Shown here one piece after another: positions 16,517-24,512 of a stretch of DNA of 64,000 nt (position 1 is its first letter; each line of letters opens with the position of its first letter). Both the position numbers and the translations under genes were made by a program. The stretch is from Candidatus Delongbacteria bacterium (GTDB lineage Bacteria; CAIWAD01), in NCBI GenBank assembly GCA_041675285.1, contig JBAYTZ010000004.1, forward strand, positions 62,001 through 126,000, in the 5' to 3' direction. The notes beneath the pieces were generated by a model. It saw only the letters and a list, made by a program, of their open reading frames with translations, searched no databases and had not been told where the DNA came from.

Positions 16517-17098
16517 CTATTCCCTCACCAGGACCGTGGGTTCGTCGTAGAGGGCGGGATCCTGCAGGCGAGACTCCAGGAAGTCCGCCATCTCCTCGCG
16601 GCTGCCCAGGAAGAGCAGGCGGTTGTCCAGCTTCTCCAGCCGCGGATGCTCCGTGCCCTCCAGCAGCAGTTCCACGGACTGCGGATTCAGCGAGCTCAGG
16701 CGCAGCGTGTCCTGATCCAGCGTCCAGCGGTGCAGGCCGTGCAGCGGCAGCAGGTACCAGCTGACGGGTCCCGAGGCGTAGGATCCGGGCACCGGGCTGA
16801 GATCCAAGAAAGCGTTCTCGCCCACGCGGAAGTTCAGCGCGAAGAACTCGCCGGACTGGTTGTCCTCCTGGTAGAGCAGGCGCAGCGAGTCCCCGTTGGC
16901 CAGGAACACCCAGGTGTCCTGGCCGCCCGCCTCCCGCCACACACCCCGCAGGGCGGGTTCGGCGCCGCCCGTGCCCTCCGGGTACCAGGGCTGCAGGGAG
17001 TAGACACATCCACCCAGCAGGGTCAGCAGCGGCAGAAGTCCCGCTTTCAGCTTGCGCAAGAGCCCGGTCTTCCTTTGGTTGGAGACATGCTGCGACAT
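16517..17098 (-). CDS. Hypothetical lipoprotein
   Basis: A 193-residue lipoprotein of unknown function. The N-terminus MSQHVSNQRKTGLLRKLKAGL is positively charged, followed by LLPLLTLLGGC with the lipobox LGGC; the next residues (VYSLQPWYPEGTG) are exposed. The body alternates short strands (DTWVFLANGDSLRLLYQ, WTLDQDTLRLSSLNPQSVELLLEGT), suggesting a lipocalin-like or small beta fold. I recognise no family. The ATG at 17098 has AGGAGA upstream. Its 5' end overlaps the start of the divergent plus-strand gene by 12 bases, which is unusual. Confidence 0.75.
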   Translation of the reverse strand: MSQHVSNQRKTGLLRKLKAGLLPLLTLLGGCVYSLQPWYPEGTGGAEPALRGVWREAGGQDTWVFLANGDSLRLLYQEDNQSGEFFALNFRVGENAFLDLSPVPGSYASGPVSWYLLPLHGLHRWTLDQDTLRLSSLNPQSVELLLEGTEHPRLEKLDNRLLFLGSREEMADFLESRLQDPALYDEPTVLVRE

Positions 17099-17560
17099 GG
17101 AATTCTCCTCATCTTCTGGTTGAGTCTGGCCCTCGGCGTCCGGGAGCTTCCCGGCGTGGAGGCGCCCGTCAAGAGCGGAACCCTGCTGGCCCAATATGAA
17201 CAAGCCCTGGCGTCGTTCAACGCTGGGCGGGCGGAGCGCGCGCGTTCCCAGTTCGAGGACCTGCTCACCCGCCCCGACCTGCCCCTGGACTTGCGGGACA
17301 ACTGCAGTTTCTGGCTGGGCGAGGCGTGGTACGCCCAGAAGGCCTGGTTGGACGCGCTCTCGTGCTTCTTCAAGGTCCTGGAGCAGGCCGACTCCAACAA
17401 GGAGGAAGACGCGCGATTGAAGATCGCCCTCTGCTGGCAGAATCTGGGCGAACCCGAGCGGGCCTGCGCCGAGGCGCGGACGCTGCTGGGTCGCTTCCCC
17501 GCCGGTGATTCCGCACCGCGTGCCCGGCGGCTGCTGGAGCGTTGTCCCCCGGGTGAATGA
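17087..17560 (+). CDS. Exported TPR-like helical repeat protein
   Basis: A 157-residue protein with a signal peptide or anchor (GILLIFWLSLALGV) and then helical pairs of TPR type: LLAQYEQALASFNAGRAERA, NCSFWLGEAWYAQKAWLDAL, ARLKIALCWQNLGEPERACA and a C-terminal ARTLLGRFPAGDSAPRARRLL. The pattern resembles the C-terminal half of YbgF/CpoB-type envelope proteins. The ATG at 17087 has GGAG five bases upstream. The reverse-strand lipoprotein starts inside this gene's first codons. It is followed closely by the M23 peptidase gene on the same strand, so an envelope or peptidoglycan role is plausible. Confidence 0.75.
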   Translation: MLRHGILLIFWLSLALGVRELPGVEAPVKSGTLLAQYEQALASFNAGRAERARSQFEDLLTRPDLPLDLRDNCSFWLGEAWYAQKAWLDALSCFFKVLEQADSNKEEDARLKIALCWQNLGEPERACAEARTLLGRFPAGDSAPRARRLLERCPPGE

Positions 17561-17570
17561 GCCCGCGCAC

Positions 17571-19772
17571 ATGGCCGCGGACGCCCGCGGGCGGCCCGCT
17601 GGTGAGGGGCGCCGTTGCGCCTGGCGCCGCCATCCGGTCCTGCTGCTGACCCTGCTGCTGATCTTCGCCGCCACTTGGCCGGCCCTGCGCATGTGGACCA
17701 CCGTCCGCGCCGCCGACTCCGACCCCCTGCCCATCGCGCCGCTGGGGCCCTTGCTGGCCGAGCGCACGCGCTTCACCTCCGGCTTCGCCGAACCCCGCTC
17801 CCTGCGCCTGCACGCAGGCGTGGACTTCTCCACCAACCGGCGCCAGGGCATGCCCGTGCTGGCTCCGGCGGGCGGCTGGATCAGTCGCATCGCCGCGGAC
17901 TACACGGGCTACGGTCTGCAACTCATGCTGACGGATTCCCTGGGACGCCGCCACCTGTTCGCCCACCTCTCCGCCTTCCGTGAAGACCTGCAACAAGAGC
18001 TGGAGCGGGCCCGGCAGGCGAGCGGCGCCTATTCCCAGGCCCTCTTCCCGGAACCCGGGCGCTTTCCCGTCCGGGCCGGCGAGGAGATCGGGCTCAGCGG
18101 CGACACGGGCAACGGCCCGCCGCACCTGCACTACGAATTGCGCTCGGCGACCGAAGACCGGGTCTACAATCCGCTGCGCCACGGACTGCGCGTCTACGAC
18201 GACCAAGCGCCGGTCCTGGAGAGCCTGGCCCTGATCCCCGCCGCCTGCGGCAGCCGCGCCGGGGGCGGACTGCTGCCGGTGCGGGTTACGCCGCGGGCCG
18301 CGGGCCCCGGTCGCTGGACCCTGCCGGACACGCTGGACTGCGAGGGACTGACGGGCCTGGCCCTCCACGCCGTGGATCACCTGCCGGGCAACGAGGCCCG
18401 CCTCCTGCCCTGGCAGGTGGAGGTGGTGGAAGAGGGGGACACGCTGTTCCGGCTCTGCCTGGATTCCTTTCCGCTGACGGCCCAGGGAGAGAGCGGCCGC
18501 TTCTTCCAGCGCTGGCTGCAGCAGATGTACGGGCGGCCCTATCTGCGTCTCTGGGGCGGCGAGGGCGAGTTGGGAATCTGGGGCGGACGGGCGGCGGGCG
18601 GTCTGCTGGTGCCGGATCCGGCGCGCCCGCTGCGGCGCCTGGACCTGCTGGTGCGGGACGCCGCGGAGAATCTGGCCTCGCTACGCGTGGTGCTGCGCCT
18701 GCGGCCGGCGCCCGTGACGGAGCCGCGCTTCGCCCCGCCCGACAGCGCCGCGCTGGCGGCCCTGAAGCCGCCGCCTCCCATCAAGAAGGAGAAGAAGACC
18801 AGCAGGCGTTCCCGCTCCCGGCGCAAGTCCAAACCGCCGCCGTCGTCCCCGCCGCCCGTGCCCGAATGGACGCTGCTGGACACGGGCGACGGCCTGCACG
18901 TGCGGCTGGCGCCCCTGCCGCCCTCCGCCGCCGCAGTGAGCGTGCCGGTGCTGCTGGGCGAACGCGGCGCGCTCCCGGCCTGGGGGCAGCTGCGCGACAA
19001 GGGCTGGGAATGGGTGCTGCCCCGGGCGATGGTGCCCGACGGTCCGTTGCGGGTGGCCGCACCGGCGGATTTCCCCGTGCTGGACCTGAGCGGCTTCTGG
19101 CTGGAACCGGACCACGACCAGATCCTGCGCGCCACGCGGGGCGGCGCCCCCATCGTGCTGTATCCGGAGGCCGGCACGGTGCCGGACCCCACGCGCCTGC
19201 TGCTGCGGCGCGGCGCGCGGGGCTCCTTCCACCTCGGGCCCGGCGAGCTGCAGTTCGAGACCCCCGTGCTGCTGGAGTTGAGCCTGGCCGGGCTGCCCGA
19301 GGCGGAGCGGGCCCGGGCGGCGCTCTTCCAGGCCAACGAACGTGGTCTGCCGGTGGGACTGGTGGGTGGAACCGTGGCGGACGGGCGCCTGCGGGTCAGC
19401 CTGGCCCGGACGGGGCATTATGTCCTGCACGCCGATACCCGGGCCCCGTCCATCAGCCTGCGCAAACCCCCCGTGGTCAAGGCCAAGGGTCGCAAGGGCC
19501 GCAAGCGGAGCAAGACCCCGACGGGCTACGATCCGCGCCCCACCCTGAGTTGGGAGATCGGCGGGGATCCGTCCGGAATCGATGTGGTGGTGTTGGTGGA
19601 GAACGGACGCACCCACTACCCGCGCTATGAGCCCGACACCCACCTGGTGGTGTTCCGTCCCGCAGAAGAGTGGCCGGCGGGTCCGCTGGAGCTGGAATTG
19701 CGGGTCCGGGATCGCTCGGGCAACCTGGCCGTGGACCGAAATCGAATTCAAATCCGTGCCGCCAAACCCTGA
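17571..19772 (+). CDS. Membrane-anchored M23 (LytM) peptidase, large
   Basis: A 733-residue envelope peptidase. A signal anchor (HPVLLLTLLLIFAATWPALRMW) is followed by a LytM/M23 domain at about 75-205 with the full metal set: HAGVDF (His and Asp ligands), GYGLQLMLTDSLGRRHLFAHL and GNGPPHLHYELR. M23 enzymes cut peptide cross-links in peptidoglycan. The remaining ~500 residues are beta-rich, with a Lys/Arg/Ser/Pro-rich linker (SRRSRSRRKSKPPPSSPPP) and Ig-like stretches (DPSGIDVVVLVENG, ELELRVRDRSGNLAVDRNRI), perhaps wall- or partner-binding. I use the ATG at 17571; a GTG at 17553 overlapping the previous gene is possible. Likely co-transcribed with the TPR-like gene. Confidence 0.85.
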   Translation: MAADARGRPAGEGRRCAWRRHPVLLLTLLLIFAATWPALRMWTTVRAADSDPLPIAPLGPLLAERTRFTSGFAEPRSLRLHAGVDFSTNRRQGMPVLAPAGGWISRIAADYTGYGLQLMLTDSLGRRHLFAHLSAFREDLQQELERARQASGAYSQALFPEPGRFPVRAGEEIGLSGDTGNGPPHLHYELRSATEDRVYNPLRHGLRVYDDQAPVLESLALIPAACGSRAGGGLLPVRVTPRAAGPGRWTLPDTLDCEGLTGLALHAVDHLPGNEARLLPWQVEVVEEGDTLFRLCLDSFPLTAQGESGRFFQRWLQQMYGRPYLRLWGGEGELGIWGGRAAGGLLVPDPARPLRRLDLLVRDAAENLASLRVVLRLRPAPVTEPRFAPPDSAALAALKPPPPIKKEKKTSRRSRSRRKSKPPPSSPPPVPEWTLLDTGDGLHVRLAPLPPSAAAVSVPVLLGERGALPAWGQLRDKGWEWVLPRAMVPDGPLRVAAPADFPVLDLSGFWLEPDHDQILRATRGGAPIVLYPEAGTVPDPTRLLLRRGARGSFHLGPGELQFETPVLLELSLAGLPEAERARAALFQANERGLPVGLVGGTVADGRLRVSLARTGHYVLHADTRAPSISLRKPPVVKAKGRKGRKRSKTPTGYDPRPTLSWEIGGDPSGIDVVVLVENGRTHYPRYEPDTHLVVFRPAEEWPAGPLELELRVRDRSGNLAVDRNRIQIRAAKP

Positions 19773-19799
19773 TCCATTCTATTGACAAGCAATGATCAC

Positions 19800-19827
19800 T
19801 TGATTCTCAACCGCTCTCGGCTATATT
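19800..19827 (+). promoter_or_regulatory. Candidate promoter of the cytochrome cluster
   Basis: TTGATT (19800-19805), a 16-base spacer and TATATT (19822-19827), inside an AT-rich island (about 19773-19920) that stands out in this GC-rich window. A second TTGACA at 19782 has no matching -10. Transcription from here would give a leader of about 180 bases before the first cytochrome gene. Confidence 0.45.
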
Positions 19828-19920
19828 GTCAAAGTGCTAACAGTTTCAAAGCTGAACGGCAGCCGAATTGTCGGGAGATAGTTCGAAAATAGATCTAATC
19901 TCCCCAACTTGTTAAAAATG

Positions 19921-19971
19921 CCTCGGGCACTGCCCCGTGGCTCCCGATAAAGGTCGGGTCCGGCAGCGCCG
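19921..19971 (+). promoter_or_regulatory. Structured leader of three consecutive hairpins
   Basis: Three adjacent GC-rich stems lie in the 5' leader of the cytochrome gene: about 19920-19943 (GGGC-ACT-GCCC core), CCCGA / TCGGG at 19943-19958, and CGGC / GCCG at 19961-19971. No known riboswitch consensus could be matched by eye. The region could be an unrecognised cis-regulatory RNA or simply leader structure. Confidence 0.35.
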
Positions 19972-20011
19972 TCGAACCAAGTCGCAACCAGTGAAACATT
20001 AGGAACGCGCC

Positions 20012-21574
20012 ATGGTGCACCCACATCCTGCTTCCTCCTCCTGGAGCTGCGGACTCAGCCTCGTCATCCTGGCGCTGCTGCTGCTCTCCTGCGAGAGGAT
20101 CGAGCCGGTGCGCCAGGCCCCGGAGATGGGTGCGGAGTCCGTGGTGTTGACCTGTGAAGGTTGTCACACCACGCGGGCCTATCTGCGGCGCCTGGCCATC
20201 GATGACGGCAGCGGCGGCGGCGGGGGCGGTGGCTGAGGCGGCACCGTGGTTCCGTTGGAACCCTTCGAGAAGGTCTTCATCAACGCCGCGACCTACGCCG
20301 AAATCGACCCCAACCACGCGGCCGTGGGCTGCGTGACCTGTCACGGCGGCACCGAACCCGTCGTGGCGGCTAGTGAAGCCCGCGACGACCTGTGGGTGGC
20401 CATGGCCAAGGCCCACGAATTCGAGGCGGAGTATGACGATCAGGGTGTGCTGATCCGGCGCAAACCCGAAGTCAAGGGCGTCCTGCGCGACCCCTCCTCC
20501 CAGGCCGAGTCGAATTGCAACGGCGCCGGCTGTCATGCCCAGATCGTGGCGCTCAACGCCACCTCCATGCACACGCAGCTGTGGGGCGAAAAGCACAAGA
20601 TCGCACTCCGGGCCGGCTACGAGAGCTACGAGGAGTGCCCCCAGCTGCTGAAGGACGGGTACGAGGGCGAGTGCACCAACTGTCACACGACCTGCGGTCA
20701 ATGCCACGTGTCACGGCCCAACGGCGTGCACGGCGGCTTCCTGGACAGCCACAAGTTCCAGCGCACGCCGGACATGGAGAACAACTGCACGGCCTGCCAC
20801 GGCAGCCGCGTGGGCAACGACTTCAGCGGCCACCACGAAGGCAACCGCCCGGACGTGCATCAGGAGCAGGGCTACGACTGCTTCTTCTGCCACCAGGAGG
20901 ACCTCCACGGGGACGGGCGCACGGACTACACCTCGCGCTACGCCGTGGAAGGCCTGCCGCAGTGCGTCAATTGCCACGAGCTGTCCGCCAGCGACAACCT
21001 GTTCCACGAGTACCACTGGCCGGACGGCAATTCCCTGGAGGAGGGGCTCTCCTGCCACGTTTGCCACAGCCAGCCCTACACCAACTGCCTGAACTGCCAC
21101 TCGGGCGGCGTGTGGAGCAGCAGCGATCCGGAGGGCTACTCCGAGTACGTGGACTTCCGCATCGGGCGTAACACGGGCGAATGGCCGAACCACCCGGTGG
21201 CCAAGGAGGAGTGGGTGACTGTGCGCCACATTCCGGTGATCAAGGACGGCTTCCGCGAGTGGGGCTGGTGGTCGCAGCCCAATTGGTCGGACTTCGAAAC
21301 CTGGGAATACGCCAGCCCGCACAACATCCAGCGCTTCACGCCGCAGACGGAGATCGCCCTGACGAATCCGGCCTACAGCATGGGCGACTGCTGGATGAGC
21401 TGCCACGTTCAGGGTCCGCACGAAGAGGAAAACGCCCGGCGCTTCCTGTGGATGAGCCGCCTCGACAGCCTGAAGAGCTCCGTCACGGGGTTGAGCGATC
21501 CGGACGAGTACATCCGGGCCAACCGCCGCGTGGCCGTGGACGACAGCATCAGCCAGTATTGGAACCGGCATTGA
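20012..21574 (+). CDS. Multiheme cytochrome c lipoprotein with in-frame UGA (candidate selenoprotein)
   Basis: Read through a single in-frame TGA at 20234-20236 (codon 75), this is one 520-residue protein. Residues 1-27 form a lipoprotein signal (LVILALLLLSC, lipid Cys27). CEGCH at 48-52 is the first heme site; then comes a Gly7-UGA-Gly2 stretch, then CVTCH, CTNCH, CGQCH, CTACH, CFFCH, CVNCH, CHVCH and CLNCH, plus a CX4CH (CNGAGCH) and a CX3CH (CWMSCH): 9 canonical and 2 variant sites. The two halves are in the same frame, and the second half alone would have no export signal although c-type hemes are attached outside the cytoplasm. A SECIS-like hairpin follows the UGA. AGGA lies seven bases before the ATG. 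It is first in the electron-transfer cluster and precedes a rhodanese lipoprotein. A nonsense mutation is the main alternative. Confidence 0.82.
20234..20262 (+). promoter_or_regulatory. UGA codon with bacterial SECIS-like hairpin
   Basis: UGA (20234-20236) is followed by exactly 11 nt and then a perfect six-base-pair stem, GGTTCC / GGAACC (20248-20253 and 20257-20262), closed by the loop GTT, whose first base is G. Known bacterial SECIS elements have a small upper stem-loop about 11 nt after UGA (as in E. coli fdhF) and a G in the first two loop positions; both criteria are met. Selenocysteine incorporation itself is inference. Confidence 0.7.
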
Positions 21575-21682
21575 ATTGATGTGAGACGGGTCGCACCCGG
21601 CGGTCTGGGAGGGTCGACGGGACGGTTGGACCAGTAAGCGGGGATTCGCCAAGCCCCGGAAGTATCATCGCAAGGAGAGTTC

Positions 21683-23512
21683 ATGAAACACACGAAAGCC
21701 GCCCTGGCTCTGTCAGTGGCCCTGACCCTGTCCGTCTTCACGGGCTGCTCGGAAGACGACGACGACACCACCCCGGCAGCGGACGAATTCGCCCTATTGT
21801 CCGACATCACCGATGTCCAGTTCGCCGCCTGGACCACCTCGTGGATCCAGCCGGCCTCCTACGTGCAGACCAACCTGTCCAACCTCTACATCATGGACGT
21901 GCGATCGGCGACGGACTTCGCCGCCGGGCACATCGAGGGCGCCCACAACGTGGCGGCCGCGGATGTCGTGGAAGCGGCGGCCAGCGCCGGCTCCAGCACC
22001 ATCTGCGTGGTGTGCTACACGGGCCAGACTGCCTCCTGGTGCACCATGGCCCTGCGCATGGCGGGCTTCGACGACGCTTTCGCCATGAAGTTCGGCATGG
22101 CGTCCTGGAACGACGAGTTCGCCGCCAGCTGGGACAGCGGCGCTTCCAGCGACTACGTGGCCCAGTTCAGTGACGACAACGCCCCGAACCTGCCGGTCTA
22201 CACGGCCATGCCCGTGTTGCACACCGGACAGACCACGGGCGAGGCGATCCTCGACGCCCGCATTGAGGCCGTCCTGACCGAGGGTTTCGGCGCCAACGCC
22301 GTCACCGCCGCCCAGGTCTTCGGCGCCCTGGACGACTACGAGACCTACAACTACTGGGCGGCCGCCGACTACGCCGCCTTCGGCCACGTCCCCGGCGCCT
22401 TCCAGCTGACACCGGGCACCCTGACCACCGACGACAACCTGACCGCCCTGGACCCCGACGGCGACAACGTGATCTACTGCTGGACGGGCCAGACCAGCGC
22501 CTTCACGGCCTTCTACCTGAACGTGCTGGGCTACAACGCCCTGTCGCTGAAGTTCGGCGCCAACGGCATGATCCACTCCGCGCTGGATGCCAGCCACGCC
22601 TGGCAGATGGGCGGCTATCACGCCAACTACGCCTACACGGGCGGCCAGCAGACCGACGAGTTCGAGCTGCTGACGGCGGTCACCGACGCCGAGTTCGCCG
22701 GCTGGAACACCACCTGGGTGAAGACGGCGACCTACACCCATGACAACATGGCCGACCTGTTCATCGTGGACCTGCGCAGCGCGACGGACTTCGCCGCCGG
22801 CCACATCGAGGGTGCCCACAACGTGGCCCTGGCCGACGTGGGCGACTACGTGGCCGCCAACAACACCAACAGCGACGAAGTGGCGGTGGTGTGCTACACG
22901 GGCCAGACGGCGGCCTTCGCCACCATGGCGCTGCGCATGCTGGGCCACGACGCCTTCTGCATGAAGTGGGGCATGGCGGGCTGGAACGACAGTTTTGCCG
23001 GTCCCTGGGACGCGGCCATCAGCAACGACTTCTCCGCCGACATGGTGACCACGGCCAGTCCGGCCCTGCCGACCAACAGCTGGCCCACGCTGAGCACGGG
23101 CCTCACCAGCGGCCAGGCCATCCTGGAAGCCCGCGTGGATGCGCTGCTCGCCGAAGGCTTCACGGCCAACACGATCTCGGCCTCCACGGTGATGGGCGCC
23201 CCCGAGTCCTACAACATCTTCAACTATTGGAGCGCGGCGGACTTTGAAGGCGTCGGCCACATCGACGGCGCCTATCAGCTGACCCCCGGCGCGGTGACCA
23301 CCTCCACGGACCTGGCCGGTCTGCATCCCACCGAGACCAACGTGCTGTACTGCTGGACGGGCCAGACCAGCGCCTTCACGGGGTTCTACCTGGGCGCCCT
23401 GGGCTACGACGTGGTGAGCCTGAAGTTCGGGGCCAACGCCCTGATGCACGACGATCTGCCTTCCAACGGCTGGGCCCACACGGCCCTCAACTACCCCGTT
23501 GTGACCAACTAG
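21683..23512 (+). CDS. Four-domain rhodanese lipoprotein
   Basis: A 609-residue exported lipoprotein (LSVALTLSVFTGC, then an Asp-rich spacer). It contains four rhodanese-like domains with active-site loops CYTGQTA, CWTGQTS, CYTGQTA and CWTGQTS, arranged as a tandem duplication of a two-domain unit (about 30-310 and 325-609; DLRSATDFAAGHIEGAHNV and DVRSATDFAAGHIEGAHNV mark the copies). Rhodaneses carry persulfide sulfur or selenium on the loop Cys; all four Cys are present, so all could be active. Rhodanese-family lipoproteins occur beside outer-membrane cytochrome conduits in Geobacter ext clusters (from memory). AAGGAGAG precedes the ATG. It follows the UGA-containing cytochrome by 108 bases. 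A role in sulfur/selenium handling or cytochrome assembly is conceivable but unproven. Confidence 0.9.
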   Translation: MKHTKAALALSVALTLSVFTGCSEDDDDTTPAADEFALLSDITDVQFAAWTTSWIQPASYVQTNLSNLYIMDVRSATDFAAGHIEGAHNVAAADVVEAAASAGSSTICVVCYTGQTASWCTMALRMAGFDDAFAMKFGMASWNDEFAASWDSGASSDYVAQFSDDNAPNLPVYTAMPVLHTGQTTGEAILDARIEAVLTEGFGANAVTAAQVFGALDDYETYNYWAAADYAAFGHVPGAFQLTPGTLTTDDNLTALDPDGDNVIYCWTGQTSAFTAFYLNVLGYNALSLKFGANGMIHSALDASHAWQMGGYHANYAYTGGQQTDEFELLTAVTDAEFAGWNTTWVKTATYTHDNMADLFIVDLRSATDFAAGHIEGAHNVALADVGDYVAANNTNSDEVAVVCYTGQTAAFATMALRMLGHDAFCMKWGMAGWNDSFAGPWDAAISNDFSADMVTTASPALPTNSWPTLSTGLTSGQAILEARVDALLAEGFTANTISASTVMGAPESYNIFNYWSAADFEGVGHIDGAYQLTPGAVTTSTDLAGLHPTETNVLYCWTGQTSAFTGFYLGALGYDVVSLKFGANALMHDDLPSNGWAHTALNYPVVTN

Positions 23513-23523
23513 TCAACCTGGAG

Positions 23524-23549
23524 CCCGGAGCCGCTGCGGCGGCTCCGGG
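23524..23549 (+). terminator. Strong hairpin between rhodanese gene and cytochrome operon
   Basis: CCCGGAGCCG / CGGCTCCGGG, a perfect 10-bp stem with a 6-base loop, followed by TCCCCTTTCC. It lies 12 bases after the rhodanese stop and 28 before the next gene. It may terminate partially, setting a ratio between the first two genes and the rest, or stabilise mRNA ends. Confidence 0.6.
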
Positions 23550-23576
23550 TCCCCTTTCCAAGCGGCGGAGTCCCCG

Positions 23577-24512
23577 GTGGAACGACCTGCAACCCGCAGC
23601 CTCCTCTGGTTCCTGCTGGCGGCCCTCTGCGCTGGCGGTTTCCTGTTGCTGATGGGCCCTGCCGCCACGGCCGAGGCCCCCAAGTCCGCTTCCTGCGGAC
23701 TGTGCGCGCCCGGGGCTCCGGCCTGCAAGACGCCCGCCCCGCGTGACACGCTGACCCACCACCTGACCCGACCGGGCAAGCTGAACCCGCACGGCCGTGA
23801 GAACCGCTGCGCGGAGTGCCACGTCGCCGGCGCCGAACCCGGCGCCGCCTCCTTCCGGGGGGAGTCCTGCACCGAATGCCACGACCCCGTGGCGCACCTG
23901 CGGGAGATCCATCCCACCAATTTCGCCGGGGACAACCCCAAGGCGCCGTCCTTCAAGGGCGCCCGCCTGCAGGAAGGCCGCTCCACGTGCCTGACCTGCC
24001 ACAACATCGGTTGCAAGGGGGACGGCAACTTCCGCGTGCACCGGGAGAACCGCGCCATGCTGGTGGGCGGCCCCTGGCCCCGGGAGACGGACTTCTGCTA
24101 CCAGTGCCACGAACGCGCCCTCTATCCCCAAAAGAACCCCCACCGCACGGCGGGAGACCCCAACCTCTGCTGGTACTGCCACGCACCGGGCAGCGACGGC
24201 CAGAGTCTCTCCCCCCAGCCGCAGTTGCCCGCCGGGGAACTGTGCCTGAAGTGCCACAAGGATGTGAAGCACGAGCGCGAGCATCTGGGCCGCTCCGTGC
24301 TGCACAACCGCCTGAAGATGGACACAGCCTCCGCCCTGAAGCGGTTCCATGATACATCCGGAGTCACCCTGCCCTTGCGGGAGGGTGAGTTCCTCACGTG
24401 TACCACGTGCCACACGCCCAACCCGGCCTGCGGCCAGGGGGTGGAGCCTCCTCCCTCCAAGCTGCTGCGCGCGCCGAAAGAGCGGATCTGCTATGCCTGT
24501 CACGATCTGTAG
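23577..24512 (+). CDS. Octaheme c-type cytochrome, exported
   Basis: A 311-residue cytochrome with an N-terminal signal/anchor (SLLWFLLAALCAGGFLLLMGPAATA) and eight CXXCH sites: CAECH, CTECH, CLTCH, CYQCH, CWYCH, CLKCH, CTTCH and CYACH. Cysteines before the first heme (CGLCAPGAPAC) are not heme motifs and could bind metal or form a disulfide. It resembles cytochrome c3/c7-rich periplasmic proteins of the DmsE/PCC-associated type, and probably carries electrons in the periplasm. It starts with GTG, seven bases after GCGGAG. Its last 20 bases overlap the next gene, beginning a chain of coupled genes that runs to 37325. Confidence 0.88.
   Translation: MERPATRSLLWFLLAALCAGGFLLLMGPAATAEAPKSASCGLCAPGAPACKTPAPRDTLTHHLTRPGKLNPHGRENRCAECHVAGAEPGAASFRGESCTECHDPVAHLREIHPTNFAGDNPKAPSFKGARLQEGRSTCLTCHNIGCKGDGNFRVHRENRAMLVGGPWPRETDFCYQCHERALYPQKNPHRTAGDPNLCWYCHAPGSDGQSLSPQPQLPAGELCLKCHKDVKHEREHLGRSVLHNRLKMDTASALKRFHDTSGVTLPLREGEFLTCTTCHTPNPACGQGVEPPPSKLLRAPKERICYACHDL

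Noticed and set aside
19921..20011. Cyclic-di-GMP (GEMM) or fluoride riboswitch in the cytochrome leader
   Set aside because: The conserved core bases of those classes could not be found; only generic hairpins are visible.
20210..20233. GGC/GGG-rich run before the UGA as a sequencing indel
   Set aside because: No indel is needed: the reading frame is the same on both sides of the run, so only the TGA needs explaining.
20012..20242. Reading the UGA cytochrome as two separate genes (74 aa and 442 aa)
   Set aside because: Both parts are in one frame with only TGA between them, and the second would lack an export signal needed for heme c attachment.
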